64,000 bases of DNA. It comes from an uncultured Coriobacteriia bacterium. GTDB lineage: Bacteria > Actinomycetota > Coriobacteriia > Coriobacteriales > Eggerthellaceae. The position numbers were made by a program, and so were the translations under genes. This document shows positions 48,116-57,129 of this stretch, one piece after another; position 1 is the stretch's first letter, and the number at the start of each line of letters is the position of its first letter. The notes under the pieces are model-generated. The model did no database searches. It had not been told where the DNA came from and saw nothing but the letters and a program-made list of their open reading frames with translations. The stretch covers positions 1-64,000 of the forward strand of contig CASEJD010000121.1 in NCBI GenBank assembly GCA_949288145.1, in the 5' to 3' direction.

Positions 48116-51100
48116 ATGGAAAACGAAATGCTCAGCACAGCCCACATGAAAAAATTCACGACCGACGGCACGCCTGATGCCGTCGTCGCACGTTATGCGC
48201 GCTTGAAAGAAGACGCTCGCACGGCTCACTATGGAGCGCTGGACGAAGACGTCGTGGTGGTGGACACCGAGACGACCGGCGTCTCCTTCAACCATGACGA
48301 GCTGACGCAGATTGCTGCGGCGCGCATGCGAAACGGACAGATCGTCGATTGGTTCGTCACGTTCGTGAACCCAGGCAAGCCTATTCCGGACGAGATTGCT
48401 CATTTGACCAATATTCATGACTCCGACGTGGCCGGCGCCCCCACGCCTTCGGAAGCGTGCGCTCAGTTGGCGGAGTTTGTGGGAACGTCGAACCTTGTGG
48501 CGCACAACAGCGCCTTCGACAAGACGTTCACGACGAAGAACGCCGGAGGCGCGCCGCTCGCGGACAACGTGTGGATCGACTCGCTTGATTTGGCGCGCGT
48601 TGCCTTGCCGCGCTTGAAGTCGCATCGTCTGATCGACCTCGTGCACGCGTTCGACGCACCGGTGTCAACCCATCGCGCTGATGCTGACGTCGAAGCCACG
48701 TGCGCGGTCTACCGCATCTTGCTGGCAGGCGTTGCCGCCATGCCTGAAGAGCTCGTGTCGTACATCGCCGGTCTAGCGAGCGTCGAAGATTGGCCGACCG
48801 TCCGCGTGTTCGAGCATTTCGCGTTCGGAGATGGGGATGGCGCAGAGCTGACCGAAAGCGAGCTTTCGGAATCGAACGACTGTGCTGTCGAGTCTGCCGT
48901 CATGAAATCCGAAATGGCTTCTCCGGAAACGACCTCACCAGATGCCGCAGAAGGCCTTGACTGGGTCGATCAGGCACTCGCGGTCATGAAAACAGAAACC
49001 ACCCCTGAGAATCCGTCTCAGGGCGCCTTGTTCGAAATGGGCGAAAAAAAGTGCAAAGCCGCCTCGTCGGTTGACCTCCGTGCGCTCCGTCGCGCGCGGA
49101 CCCGGCGAGAGCTGCGACAAGCGCCGAAGGTTGACGCCCGAACCATCACGGACGACCCAACGCGCGCGCTGTCCATTCCCTCCGAAGAAGAGGTGGCTGC
49201 TGCGTTCACAGCGGATGGTCTGGTTGGCGGCCTGTATGCGACGTACGAGCAGCGTGCTGAGCAAGTAGCCATGGCAAAAGCGGTGCGCGAAGCGTTCGCG
49301 TCCTCCACGAACTTGGCCGTCGAAGCAGGCACGGGTGTTGGCAAGTCCATGGCATACCTGGTTCCGGCAGCGCTCATGGCACAGCGCAACAACATCTCGG
49401 TCGGCGTCGCCACGAAGACGAACGCGCTGCTCGACCAACTGGTGAACAAAGAGCTCCCGCTGTTATCGAAAGCGCTCGAACAGCAGACGGGCGTGCCGCT
49501 CACGTATGCTCCGCTCAAAGGTTTCTCGCATTATCTCTGCCTACGCCGCGTGGAGAACCTGGCGCACGCAGGCGCACGCATGAAGGAAGTTGCTGGCAAA
49601 GAGGTCTCTCAGGCGCCTGCCATTGCGGGCGTGCTCTCTTATATCGAGCAGACTGAGTACGACGATATCGACACGCTGAAGGTCGATTACCGCACGGTGC
49701 CACGTTACCTCATCACCACGAACAGCACCGATTGCCTGCGTCGGAAATGCCCGTACTTCGGCACGTCGTGCTTCGTGCACGGTGCGCGCGAACGCGCGAA
49801 CGCGGCCGACGTGGTCGTGACGAACCATAGCTTGCTGTTCTGCGACGTCGCTGCTGACGGTGGCCTGCTGCCGCCGGTGCGCTACTGGGTCGTGGACGAG
49901 GCGCACGGTGCTGAAGTGGAAGCGCGCCGTGCCCTCTCGCCTGAAATCTCCGCTGATGCCCTGCTACGTCAGGCACGCCGGTTGGCCGCCGGAAGCGGAA
50001 ACACGGTGTTCCATCGCATCGAGATGGCCGCCGCCCGCACGCAGGACGATTCATCGCTCGTGTACGGGTTGTCTGCGAAGGCGAAGTCTGCCGGTGCCGA
50101 GATGGCAGCTGCGGCGGCGGAGTTCGCGCATCATTTCAAGGACCTCCTGTACTTCGACCATAATCGTCGTTCCAAGGGTTATGAGTACGTGGAGATTTGG
50201 CTCAACGACGACGTGCGCGGTAGCGAGCATTTCGCCGCGCTCGCTTCGCATGCCAACGTGTACTACGACGCGGCCGAGAAGTTCGTGAAAGCCGGTCAAG
50301 AGCTCGTGGTCGCTTTGGAGGACATCGAGCATGCCGCTGTTCCGCAGCGCGAGCTTGCTTCGCTCGTGGTGGAGACGAAGGACTTCATGAGCGCGGCCGA
50401 GGTGATCTTCTTCAACCCGTCCGACCGCTACGCCTATGCCGCCCGCCTTTCGAAGAAGGCTGACAACCCGAATGACCTGCTGCAGGCGCTTCTCGTCAAC
50501 GTGGGCTCCGAGCTCAACGGGCGTTTCTTCGAACGTACGAACAGCGTGGTCTTCGCATCGGCGACGCTTTCTATTTCAGACGATTTCACCGCGTTCGAGA
50601 GCGCGCTCGGCTTGAACACGTCGGAACAGAGCACCACGCGAACGCTGCAGCTGCCGTCAGGGTATGACTTCGATCGCAACATGACGATTTACGTGGTCGA
50701 GGACATGCCGGAGCCGAATGCCCCGCAGTACCTGTCTGCACTGCAAGACCTGCTGATCGGTGTGCACCGCGCGCAACGCGGATCCATGCTCACGTTGTTC
50801 ACGAACCGCAAAGAGATGGAGTCGTGCTTCAACGTGGTGCAGCCGGCGCTCAAAGAAGACGACTTGCGCCTGGTCTGCCAAAAGTGGGGCCTCTCCATCA
50901 AGGGCCTGCGCGATGATTTCCTGGCCGACCAACACCTGTCGCTCTTCGCGCTTAAGAGCTTTTGGGAAGGGTTTGACGCGCCGGGCGCTACGTTGCGTGG
51001 TGTGGTCATCCCGAAGCTGCCGTTCAGCAAACCGTCCGACCCGCTGTCCTGCGAACGCGGAGCGCGCGACGACAAAGCCTGGAGCCACTACGTGCTGCCG

Positions 51101-51301
51101 GCAGCCGTCATTGATACGAAGCAGGCGGCAGGCAGGTTGATTCGTAGCGCCAACGACACCGGCGTGCTGATCTTCGCTGACAAACGGCTGGTCACGAAGG
51201 GGTATGGTCGCGTGTTCCTGCGCTCGATGCCCAGTAAAACGGTGAAGTTCGTGAAAGCGAGCGAGCTAGTCGCACTGTTGGAAGCCGGTTTGGACGCATA
51301 A
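48116..51301 (+). CDS. DnaQ-DinG fusion: 3'-5' exonuclease with XPD-like helicase
   Basis: A 1061-residue fusion. The N-terminal DEDDh exonuclease has DTETTG at residues 50-55, AHNSAFD with His130, and THRADADVEATC near 190. A linker rich in Glu/Ser follows. The helicase has Walker A GTGVGKS (405-411), a Cys cluster likely binding [4Fe-4S] (CLRRKCPYFGTSC near 541-553 plus an earlier Cys), DEAH at 594-597, and QAAGRLIRS from 1003. The fusion also occurs in Firmicutes DinG. ATG at 48116 is chosen with moderate certainty; GTG at 48089 is an alternative. The next gene starts two bases after the stop. Confidence 0.9.
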   Translation: MENEMLSTAHMKKFTTDGTPDAVVARYARLKEDARTAHYGALDEDVVVVDTETTGVSFNHDELTQIAAARMRNGQIVDWFVTFVNPGKPIPDEIAHLTNIHDSDVAGAPTPSEACAQLAEFVGTSNLVAHNSAFDKTFTTKNAGGAPLADNVWIDSLDLARVALPRLKSHRLIDLVHAFDAPVSTHRADADVEATCAVYRILLAGVAAMPEELVSYIAGLASVEDWPTVRVFEHFAFGDGDGAELTESELSESNDCAVESAVMKSEMASPETTSPDAAEGLDWVDQALAVMKTETTPENPSQGALFEMGEKKCKAASSVDLRALRRARTRRELRQAPKVDARTITDDPTRALSIPSEEEVAAAFTADGLVGGLYATYEQRAEQVAMAKAVREAFASSTNLAVEAGTGVGKSMAYLVPAALMAQRNNISVGVATKTNALLDQLVNKELPLLSKALEQQTGVPLTYAPLKGFSHYLCLRRVENLAHAGARMKEVAGKEVSQAPAIAGVLSYIEQTEYDDIDTLKVDYRTVPRYLITTNSTDCLRRKCPYFGTSCFVHGARERANAADVVVTNHSLLFCDVAADGGLLPPVRYWVVDEAHGAEVEARRALSPEISADALLRQARRLAAGSGNTVFHRIEMAAARTQDDSSLVYGLSAKAKSAGAEMAAAAAEFAHHFKDLLYFDHNRRSKGYEYVEIWLNDDVRGSEHFAALASHANVYYDAAEKFVKAGQELVVALEDIEHAAVPQRELASLVVETKDFMSAAEVIFFNPSDRYAYAARLSKKADNPNDLLQALLVNVGSELNGRFFERTNSVVFASATLSISDDFTAFESALGLNTSEQSTTRTLQLPSGYDFDRNMTIYVVEDMPEPNAPQYLSALQDLLIGVHRAQRGSMLTLFTNRKEMESCFNVVQPALKEDDLRLVCQKWGLSIKGLRDDFLADQHLSLFALKSFWEGFDAPGATLRGVVIPKLPFSKPSDPLSCERGARDDKAWSHYVLPAAVIDTKQAAGRLIRSANDTGVLIFADKRLVTKGYGRVFLRSMPSKTVKFVKASELVALLEAGLDA

Positions 51302-51303
51302 CG

Positions 51304-52488
51304 ATGGCACGCAAGAAGAACAAGCTCACCGGCAGCATGCACATCAAGCAGCACACGCAGGGCACGTCGAACGAGATTTCGTTCAGCGTGCTCGACGCGC
51401 GCAAGCAACGGGCTGATGCAGGGAGCGACAAAAGCGACGTCTCCTGGGGTGTCCTCGGCGGGAACACGGCCAAGGCAGGGGGTCAGCAAACATCTTCCAA
51501 GCGCGGTGTTTCACGTGAAACATCCAAGCCGTACAACCCAGATAAAGAGATCGCGCGCCGTAAACGCCGTCGTCGTCTCAGCCGCGTCATCTCAGGCGTG
51601 ATCGGTACTTTGTTGCTTGCTGGCGTTGCTGGCGCGGTTGGATGGTACCTCTACCAAGACATTCAAACGCAGGATGCTACGCGCGGACAGCTCCATGATG
51701 CCGTCGCGCTGATTGCGGAGACCGACGAAACCGTGCTTACGCTCGACGACCTTCTAAAGCAGGAAGTGAACGAGTCGACTGTCAAGGAAATGGTGCGCCT
51801 GCAGGACGGATTCCCTGAGGCAGAGAACAAGCTGGAGACAGCCCGCCATGACGCGACGGCCGTCATCGACACGCTGCACGGAAGCAAAGACCGCGAGGCT
51901 GCGGGACAAGCGGCGAACGCTGCTACCGCGCGCGTCTCCATGTTCGAAGCAGGGTCTGACATCATCGACAAGACCGCGGAGGTGTTCGAGACGGCACAAC
52001 GCGTGGAGGCGGCCTGGAACGAAGTTCTTGCAGCGGACGCGGTGGCGCGCGAGGCAGCAAGTCTGGTGGCCGATACAACGCCGGAAAACGTGCAGCAGGC
52101 GTCGGAGCGAGCGAACGAGGCGATCGAGACCTTCAACCAGGCGTCCAATGAATTCTCTGCCCTGCGCGACGAGCATGCTTTGGTCGATGCCCAGGTGTAC
52201 CTCGACTACATCGCGAAGCGCGTAGAGTCGCTTGGGTACGCGCTCTCCTCGAACGCGGCAATCCTCATTCAGGACAAACAAACGGCCGAATCGTTCAACG
52301 AACAGTACAATGCCGCCGATGCGGAAGCGGCTGCCATGGCGGCAGAATTGCCGAAAAGCCCGACAGAAACGCTGTATGACCAGTACGACAACGAGACCGC
52401 CGAGCTGTTTGACAGCTATAACAGCGCCCGCGCGACCGCGAGTGCGGCCGACTCGTTCCTTCGGGACTATTTGGGTGAAGTAGGCTAA
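51304..52488 (+). CDS. Single-pass membrane protein with coiled-coil exterior, contains parS
   Basis: Not recognised. The 394-residue product has a basic disordered N-terminus of about 90 residues (MARKKNKLTGSMHIKQHTQG), a poly-Arg stretch (RRKRRRRLSR), one membrane helix (VISGVIGTLLLAGVAGAVGW) and a long Ala/Glu-rich helical region of about 270 residues. Repeated AxxAAxxA heptads suggest coiled coil. The parS site in the cytoplasmic part encodes GVSRETS. It starts two bases after the DnaQ-DinG stop and is followed by the M28-like gene. Confidence 0.75.
   Translation: MARKKNKLTGSMHIKQHTQGTSNEISFSVLDARKQRADAGSDKSDVSWGVLGGNTAKAGGQQTSSKRGVSRETSKPYNPDKEIARRKRRRRLSRVISGVIGTLLLAGVAGAVGWYLYQDIQTQDATRGQLHDAVALIAETDETVLTLDDLLKQEVNESTVKEMVRLQDGFPEAENKLETARHDATAVIDTLHGSKDREAAGQAANAATARVSMFEAGSDIIDKTAEVFETAQRVEAAWNEVLAADAVAREAASLVADTTPENVQQASERANEAIETFNQASNEFSALRDEHALVDAQVYLDYIAKRVESLGYALSSNAAILIQDKQTAESFNEQYNAADAEAAAMAAELPKSPTETLYDQYDNETAELFDSYNSARATASAADSFLRDYLGEVG
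51507..51522. promoter_or_regulatory. parS: parS site (perfect) inside the membrane-protein gene
   Basis: TGTTTCACGTGAAACA; in frame it encodes VSRET. Confidence 0.9.
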
Positions 52489-52545
52489 TGTCGTATACTC
52501 ACCTCTATATGCACATTCGCTGATGAACTATAGAAAGGCGAAGAG

Positions 52546-55500
52546 ATGGCGCAGATTCTTGAGGACGTTACGCAGCTGTCCCAGGACATAGGGCCGCGGC
52601 CTGCCGGCACCGAGGAAGAGCAGCAGGCTGCTCTGTACATTGCAGACCAATTCAACAAAGACGCGGGCATGGAAGCCGACGTCGAGGACTTCAAATGCGT
52701 GCCTGACTATGAGCTGGTTCGCATCGTGCTGTTCGGCGTGGCGTTGCTTGCTGCGCTCGTGGCGTTCTTGTTCGACGTCGCGGCGCTGCCAGCCGTCATC
52801 GTCGGCTTGGTCGCCGCGGTGCTCTTCGTACTCGAGCTCATCGACCGCCCGGTCGTCTCGCGTTTCTTCGAGCAAGGCATCAGCCAGAATGTCATCGCGC
52901 GTTACGTGCCGCCTGCGACCGAGGGCACCTCGTCCGCTCGCCGTCGCAAGGTCATTCTTGTCGCGCATTACGACAGCGGCCGCACGATGCCTGAGATGGT
53001 CGGGCCGGTGGTGAAGTTCCTTCCGCTGTTCTTGAAGCTTTCGTACGGCGCCATGGTGTTGACGCCCATCTTGCTGCTGATCAAGCACTTCGCCTTCGCT
53101 CATTCCGCTGGCGTCCTGGCGCTGATCTTCAACGTGCTCATCATTATTGGCATGGTGCTCATCCTGCTGTCGCTTGGCCGCGCGGTGCTTCATCGCACGC
53201 AGCCGTACAACGACGCAGCGAACTGCAACGCCGCTGGCGTCTCTGTTCTCATGGAGGTTGCCCGACGTGTTGCCGCCGGCCGCGTGAGCGAGGAAGAGAT
53301 CGCTGCGCGCGAAGCGGTGATCCACGGCGAGGAGGCGGCGCTTGAAGCCGGACTGGTGCCCGAAGGCGCGCGCCTGACCTACGAGGCGGCGCAGAAGAAG
53401 GGCCCCGACGCCGCACCGCAGAGCGAAGAGGCACGCCTGGCGTCTGCAAAGGCCGCCATTGCCGCACTGACCGGCAAGCCCGTGGAAGGTGCTGCAGAGG
53501 TGTCTAGCATCAGCGAGAACCTCGTGCAGGTCGAACCCGATCTTCCTGAGGCGACCGACGAGCTGCGCCATGAGCAGAACATGGAGATCATGAACGCCTT
53601 CACGGGCGGCACTGCTGGCTCTTCCAAGAAGGATGAGACGGAAGAGGACGTCGCTGAGGGCGAAGAGACCGAAGCGACGCCGGTTGATGAAACGACCGCT
53701 GTGGCGGAGGATGCCGCGGACGAAGCGAAAGCGGAGTCTGAGACTGAGGGCGTTTCGGTGAAGGCCGCGGGGGTTGCGGTCGCAGCAGCCGCCGGAGCCG
53801 CCGCTGCCGCAACTGCAGTAGCGTCCGCCGCGGCGCAACCTGAGGTCGACGACGACCCGAACGTTCCCGACTGGTACCGCAAGGCGCGTCAGCACGCAAA
53901 GCGCGAACCCGAAGAGGAGACGAAGAACACGACGTTCCGCTCGCGCTTCGCGTCGGCGTTGGACGCGACCGAGGAAAAACTGCACGAGCAGGATATTGAG
54001 CGCGAGGAGGAAGCCCGCAAGGAGGCCGAGGCCGAGCGCCAGCGTCAGATGATCGCGGAAGCGACCAAGGCGAAAGCGGAAGCCGCGCGCCGTGCGGAGC
54101 AGGAGAAGGCCGCCGAGGAAGAGGCCTCCCGCCAGGTTGAGCAGCTGCGCGCCGCTCAGGAGCAGAAAGCTCGCGAAGAGGAAGCCCGCGCTGAGCAAGA
54201 ACGCCTTGCTCGCGAGCAGGCAGAGCGCGAGCGTGCTGCCCAAGAAGAAGCCGCGCGCCGTGCTGAGGCCGAGCGCCAAGCGCGCGAAGAGGCAGAGCGC
54301 GCTGAGACCGCCCGCCGTGCTGAAGAGGCGCGCCGTGCTGAGGAAGCCCGTCAGGCAGAAGCCGCCCGCCAGGAAGAAGCTCGCCGTGCTGCAGAGCAGC
54401 GTGCCGCCGAAGAGCGCGCCAAGCAGGCTGAAGCAGCTGCCCGCGAGGATGTTTCACGTGAAACGCCGCAGCCAGGTGCCACGGTTGCCATGCAGCCTGT
54501 CATGATCGACAGAGAAGAGCTCCTCCGTGAAGCAAACACCGCACGCAATGATGTTTCACGTGAAACAGCCAAGCCCACTCGCGTGGAGGAAGAGCCAGCA
54601 TCGGAGGCCGTCGCGACTCAGGAGCAGCCTGTCGCCGCTGACATGCCCGACGCCACCACGGCGATGGCGCCTATTGACGTCAGCGACCTGGTCGCCGAGA
54701 TGAAGGGTATGAAGCAGGACGAGCCGAAGGTCCCAACGTTCATCACCGGTGAGAAAGAACCGATCTTCCTGCCCGAGGACGAAGCGGAAGAGCAGGCGGA
54801 GGAGGCGCAGCGTGCTGAGGTCTCGTACCGCGAGCCGAGGCATGAGCCCACGCCCGAGGAGACGGCCGCCCAGCGCCTGGTCGACCCGGACGCTCCGTTC
54901 ATTCCGGTCATTGCCGAAGAGGTTTCTGCCGCCGCCGCGAAGCGCGCCATCAAGCATGAACCGCTCATCGCCGAGGTCACGCAGAAGATCACGCTGCCCG
55001 AGCTTGATCAGGACAGCGAGGTGCTGCCGCCGGTCGTGGAGAGCACGAAACAGCGTGCGCCGCTGGCAGACGTGACCGAGAACAAGGCGAAGAAGGCCGC
55101 ACGAAGCCTGCTGTCCACCGTCCTGCCCGAGATTGGGGCCAAAGCGAAGGAGGCGACGGGAGCCATCAACCTTGCCGCTAAGAAGCATCTGACCGATCTG
55201 CCCTCGCTTTCGGGCGAGCTGCGCGGTATGACCGCCGAGCAGGCCGTCGAAGAAAAGCCTGAGCCCACGCCCGTGGAGAAAGCCGAAGAGCACGCTCCCG
55301 CCAGCCAGACGGGCTCGCTGTCGACCGCGGGTGCGACGGGTTCGTTCACGGCGGTCAGCAACGACCTGGTCGCTGAGTCCGACCTGGACGACATGTACGT
55401 CCAGGACGCCGACGATTCCGAGTACGCCGAGAACTTCACCGAAACGGGCGCGTTCGCTGGCCCTGGCTACGTCGACATGCCGAAGTCCCGCATGCAGAAG

Positions 55501-56433
55501 CTGTTCGGCAAGTTCGGCTTGGGTCGCAAGAAGAAGCACGAGGAAGAGCTCTCTGCGCACGAGTGGCTTGATGTGAGCGACGACTTCGAAGCGCGCAGCG
55601 TTGGCAAGCAGCGTGGTGGCTGGGAAAGCTTCCAGGAGGGCGCCGACGACGCGTACTACGACGAGTTCTCCGCGTCGAGTTCCGCTTCTTCCGACTCGCG
55701 TTACGTGCCGGCGGACGACGCATACCCGGCGGATGACACGCCGCTTCCGGCAAGCTCCCCGCTTCGCCGCGGCGCGAAGTTCCAGGACGCCAGCCTGGAC
55801 GGCGCGTTCGAAGAGGACGTGGATGACGAGTTCGCGAACGACACGAAGCGTTGGAACGGCGGTGCGGTCTCGAGCGACCGTGCGAGCGGCGAGGAAGCGC
55901 CTGAGGAGCAGCCTGTCGACTCCGAGAAGACCGCCGACCAGGACGAGCTGGTGGGCGAAGAACTCAAGCAGATCTACCAGTTCCGCAACCCGGACATCGA
56001 CTCCGAGGTCTGGTTCGTGGCACTGGGTGCCGAACTGTCCGGTAACAAGGGCATGAAGCAGTTCTTGGCCGACCATGCGCCGGAGCTGAAGCGCGCTGTG
56101 GTGATCAACCTCGAGGGCATGGGCGCGGGCGATCTGACCTACCTGCAGAAGGAAGGCGTGCTGAAGAAGTACAACGCCTCTTCGCGTACGAAGCGCAGCC
56201 TGCGCAAGGCGTCCCAGGCGACGGGCGTCTCGTGCGCTACGGGCGAGATGCATTGGAAGGAGTCCGCGGCGAGCGTGGCGATGTCCCACCGCCTGCAGGG
56301 CATGACCCTCATGGGCATGGAGCACGGCAAGCCCGCCTACTACGGCGACGCGCTCGATACGGCCGACGAAGTGAGTGAGGAGACGCTTCAACAGAATGCT
56401 GACTTCGTGCTCGCCATGCTCAAGAACATTTAG
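52546..56433 (+). CDS. M28-like membrane protein split by a 900-residue insertion
   Basis: A 1295-residue protein. The N-terminus (DIGPRPAGTEEEQQAALYIA) and AHYDSG (His141, Asp143) match M28 aminopeptidases. Two pairs of membrane helices follow, near residues 58-100 and 160-215, then NDAANCNAAGVSV (Asp223). A huge low-complexity insertion spans roughly 240-1140: an Ala-rich hydrophobic stretch near 405-430, an Ala/Glu/Arg coiled coil near 475-634, then acidic segments. The C-terminal part resumes the fold (ALGAELSGNKG, VVINLEGMGAGD). The last zinc His of M28 (usually HTxxD) is not seen; YYGDALDTADE is in its place. Enzyme activity is doubtful. Confidence 0.75.
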   Translation: MAQILEDVTQLSQDIGPRPAGTEEEQQAALYIADQFNKDAGMEADVEDFKCVPDYELVRIVLFGVALLAALVAFLFDVAALPAVIVGLVAAVLFVLELIDRPVVSRFFEQGISQNVIARYVPPATEGTSSARRRKVILVAHYDSGRTMPEMVGPVVKFLPLFLKLSYGAMVLTPILLLIKHFAFAHSAGVLALIFNVLIIIGMVLILLSLGRAVLHRTQPYNDAANCNAAGVSVLMEVARRVAAGRVSEEEIAAREAVIHGEEAALEAGLVPEGARLTYEAAQKKGPDAAPQSEEARLASAKAAIAALTGKPVEGAAEVSSISENLVQVEPDLPEATDELRHEQNMEIMNAFTGGTAGSSKKDETEEDVAEGEETEATPVDETTAVAEDAADEAKAESETEGVSVKAAGVAVAAAAGAAAAATAVASAAAQPEVDDDPNVPDWYRKARQHAKREPEEETKNTTFRSRFASALDATEEKLHEQDIEREEEARKEAEAERQRQMIAEATKAKAEAARRAEQEKAAEEEASRQVEQLRAAQEQKAREEEARAEQERLAREQAERERAAQEEAARRAEAERQAREEAERAETARRAEEARRAEEARQAEAARQEEARRAAEQRAAEERAKQAEAAAREDVSRETPQPGATVAMQPVMIDREELLREANTARNDVSRETAKPTRVEEEPASEAVATQEQPVAADMPDATTAMAPIDVSDLVAEMKGMKQDEPKVPTFITGEKEPIFLPEDEAEEQAEEAQRAEVSYREPRHEPTPEETAAQRLVDPDAPFIPVIAEEVSAAAAKRAIKHEPLIAEVTQKITLPELDQDSEVLPPVVESTKQRAPLADVTENKAKKAARSLLSTVLPEIGAKAKEATGAINLAAKKHLTDLPSLSGELRGMTAEQAVEEKPEPTPVEKAEEHAPASQTGSLSTAGATGSFTAVSNDLVAESDLDDMYVQDADDSEYAENFTETGAFAGPGYVDMPKSRMQKLFGKFGLGRKKKHEEELSAHEWLDVSDDFEARSVGKQRGGWESFQEGADDAYYDEFSASSSASSDSRYVPADDAYPADDTPLPASSPLRRGAKFQDASLDGAFEEDVDDEFANDTKRWNGGAVSSDRASGEEAPEEQPVDSEKTADQDELVGEELKQIYQFRNPDIDSEVWFVALGAELSGNKGMKQFLADHAPELKRAVVINLEGMGAGDLTYLQKEGVLKKYNASSRTKRSLRKASQATGVSCATGEMHWKESAASVAMSHRLQGMTLMGMEHGKPAYYGDALDTADEVSEETLQQNADFVLAMLKNI
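54450..54465. promoter_or_regulatory. parS: parS site (one mismatch) inside the M28-like gene
   Basis: TGTTTCACGTGAAACG, encoding DVSRET near residue 635, directly at the end of the coiled coil. Confidence 0.85.
54552..54567. promoter_or_regulatory. parS: parS site (perfect) inside the M28-like gene
   Basis: TGTTTCACGTGAAACA, encoding DVSRET again, 102 bases after the previous site. Confidence 0.9.
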
Positions 56434-56576
56434 AAGTTCTATGTTTGCGCAGCTCGGCAGCGAAGTTACGGTATAATCGCTGCCGATGCAAGCAGGCGCG
56501 AACGGGGTGTTTGCGATCGCGGTTGCTCACGCTGTATTGTTGGATCTAATTCTGAGAAGAAAGATTGAGGTCACAC

Positions 56577-56729
56577 ATGGCGATTGAAGCGTATTGCGTG
56601 AAGTGCAAGGCCAAGAAGATCATGGTCGATCCCGTGGAGAGCACCACCAAGAACGGCAAGCCCATCACGAAGGGCAAGTGCCCGGACTGCGGCACCACGA
56701 TCTGCCGCATCGGCGCCGCCAAGAAATAG
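56577..56729 (+). CDS. Zinc-ribbon mini-protein (DUF5679-like)
   Basis: A 50-residue protein: MAIEAYCVKCKAKKIMVDP, then the basic KNGKPITKGKC region with CPDCGTTICRIGAAKK. Two Cys pairs (CVKC and CPDC) fit one zinc site. TGAGGT precedes the ATG and a strong terminator follows. Small zinc-ribbon proteins of this kind are common in Actinobacteria and Chloroflexi; no function is known. Confidence 0.88.
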   Translation: MAIEAYCVKCKAKKIMVDPVESTTKNGKPITKGKCPDCGTTICRIGAAKK

Positions 56730-56740
56730 CCGAACTCACA

Positions 56741-56769
56741 CATGCCGGGCACTGCCCGGCATGTTTTTT
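56741..56769 (+). terminator. Terminator of the zinc-ribbon gene
   Basis: CATGCCGGGC (56741-56750) pairs with GCCCGGCATG (56754-56763), followed by six T. Confidence 0.95.
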
Positions 56770-56795
56770 GCATTCGGCAGGATGTGCGCTATAAT
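56768..56795 (+). promoter_or_regulatory. Promoter of tRNA-Gly
   Basis: -35 TTGCAT (56768-56773), 16-base spacer, -10 TATAAT (56790-56795). The -35 overlaps the T-run of the preceding terminator. Confidence 0.7.
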
Positions 56796-56809
56796 GCCGA
56801 AACTGCAAT

Positions 56810-56884
56810 GCGGGTGTGGCCAAGTGGTAAGGCAAAAGCTTCCCATGCTTTCATTCGCGGGTTCGAGTCCCGTCACCCGCTCCA
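56810..56884 (+). tRNA. tRNA-Gly (CCC)
   Basis: A 75-base tRNA starting GCGGGTG. Anticodon stem AAAGC/GCTTT with loop TTCCCAT gives anticodon CCC. Encoded CCA at 56882-56884. Confidence 0.95.
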
Positions 56885-56893
56885 GGTAATTTC

Positions 56894-56920
56894 ACGGCAA
56901 CGGAAAACTCCCGTTGCCGT
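56894..56920 (+). terminator. Terminator of tRNA-Gly
   Basis: ACGGCAACGG (56894-56903) pairs with CCGTTGCCGT (56911-56920), then TTGTCGTTTC. Confidence 0.8.
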
Positions 56921-56974
56921 TTGTCGTTTCGAGGACGTCGAGGGACTCGAACCGATGAGGTGGAAACGCGTTAA

Positions 56975-56999
56975 AAGAACTGCCCAGTGGGCAGTTCTT
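56975..56999. repeat. Perfect 11-bp palindrome within the att-like interval
   Basis: AAGAACTGCCC (56975-56985), loop AGT, GGGCAGTTCTT (56989-56999). No T-run. Purpose unknown. Confidence 0.6.
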
Positions 57000-57088
57000 A
57001 GCGTTTCGCCCGACCGAGCTTGCGAGGGAGGGGTTGAGTGTTCCGCGCAGCGGGACGCGGGAGTCCCGTCACCCGCTCCAGGCGTTCC

Positions 57089-57112
57089 AAGCCCGGCCTA
57101 ACGGCCGGGCTT
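57089..57112 (+). terminator. Terminator after the duplicated tRNA end
   Basis: AAGCCCGGCC (57089-57098) pairs with GGCCGGGCTT (57103-57112), followed by TTTG. Confidence 0.8.
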
Positions 57113-57129
57113 TTTGCTGCCGCTGCGGC

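Larger units (their letters stand above)
56865..57082. repeat. Perfect 22-bp direct repeat of the tRNA-Gly 3' end (att-like)
   Basis: GAGTCCCGTCACCCGCTCCA plus GG occurs at 56865-56886 (tRNA 3' end) and again at 57061-57082, 196 bases apart. This is the form left by tRNA-targeted integration or by partial tRNA duplication. No integrase gene lies between. The segment between holds the tRNA terminator and one strong palindrome. Confidence 0.75.

Noticed and set aside
54450-54567. Repeated VSRET peptide as a protein motif
   Set aside because: The peptide is better explained by conserved parS DNA, since it recurs in unrelated proteins with identical codons and as the same palindrome in intergenic DNA.
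56865-57082. A second complete tRNA-Gly gene
   Set aside because: Only the 3' 22 bases are duplicated; there is no matching acceptor 5' strand, D-arm or anticodon arm before the second copy.
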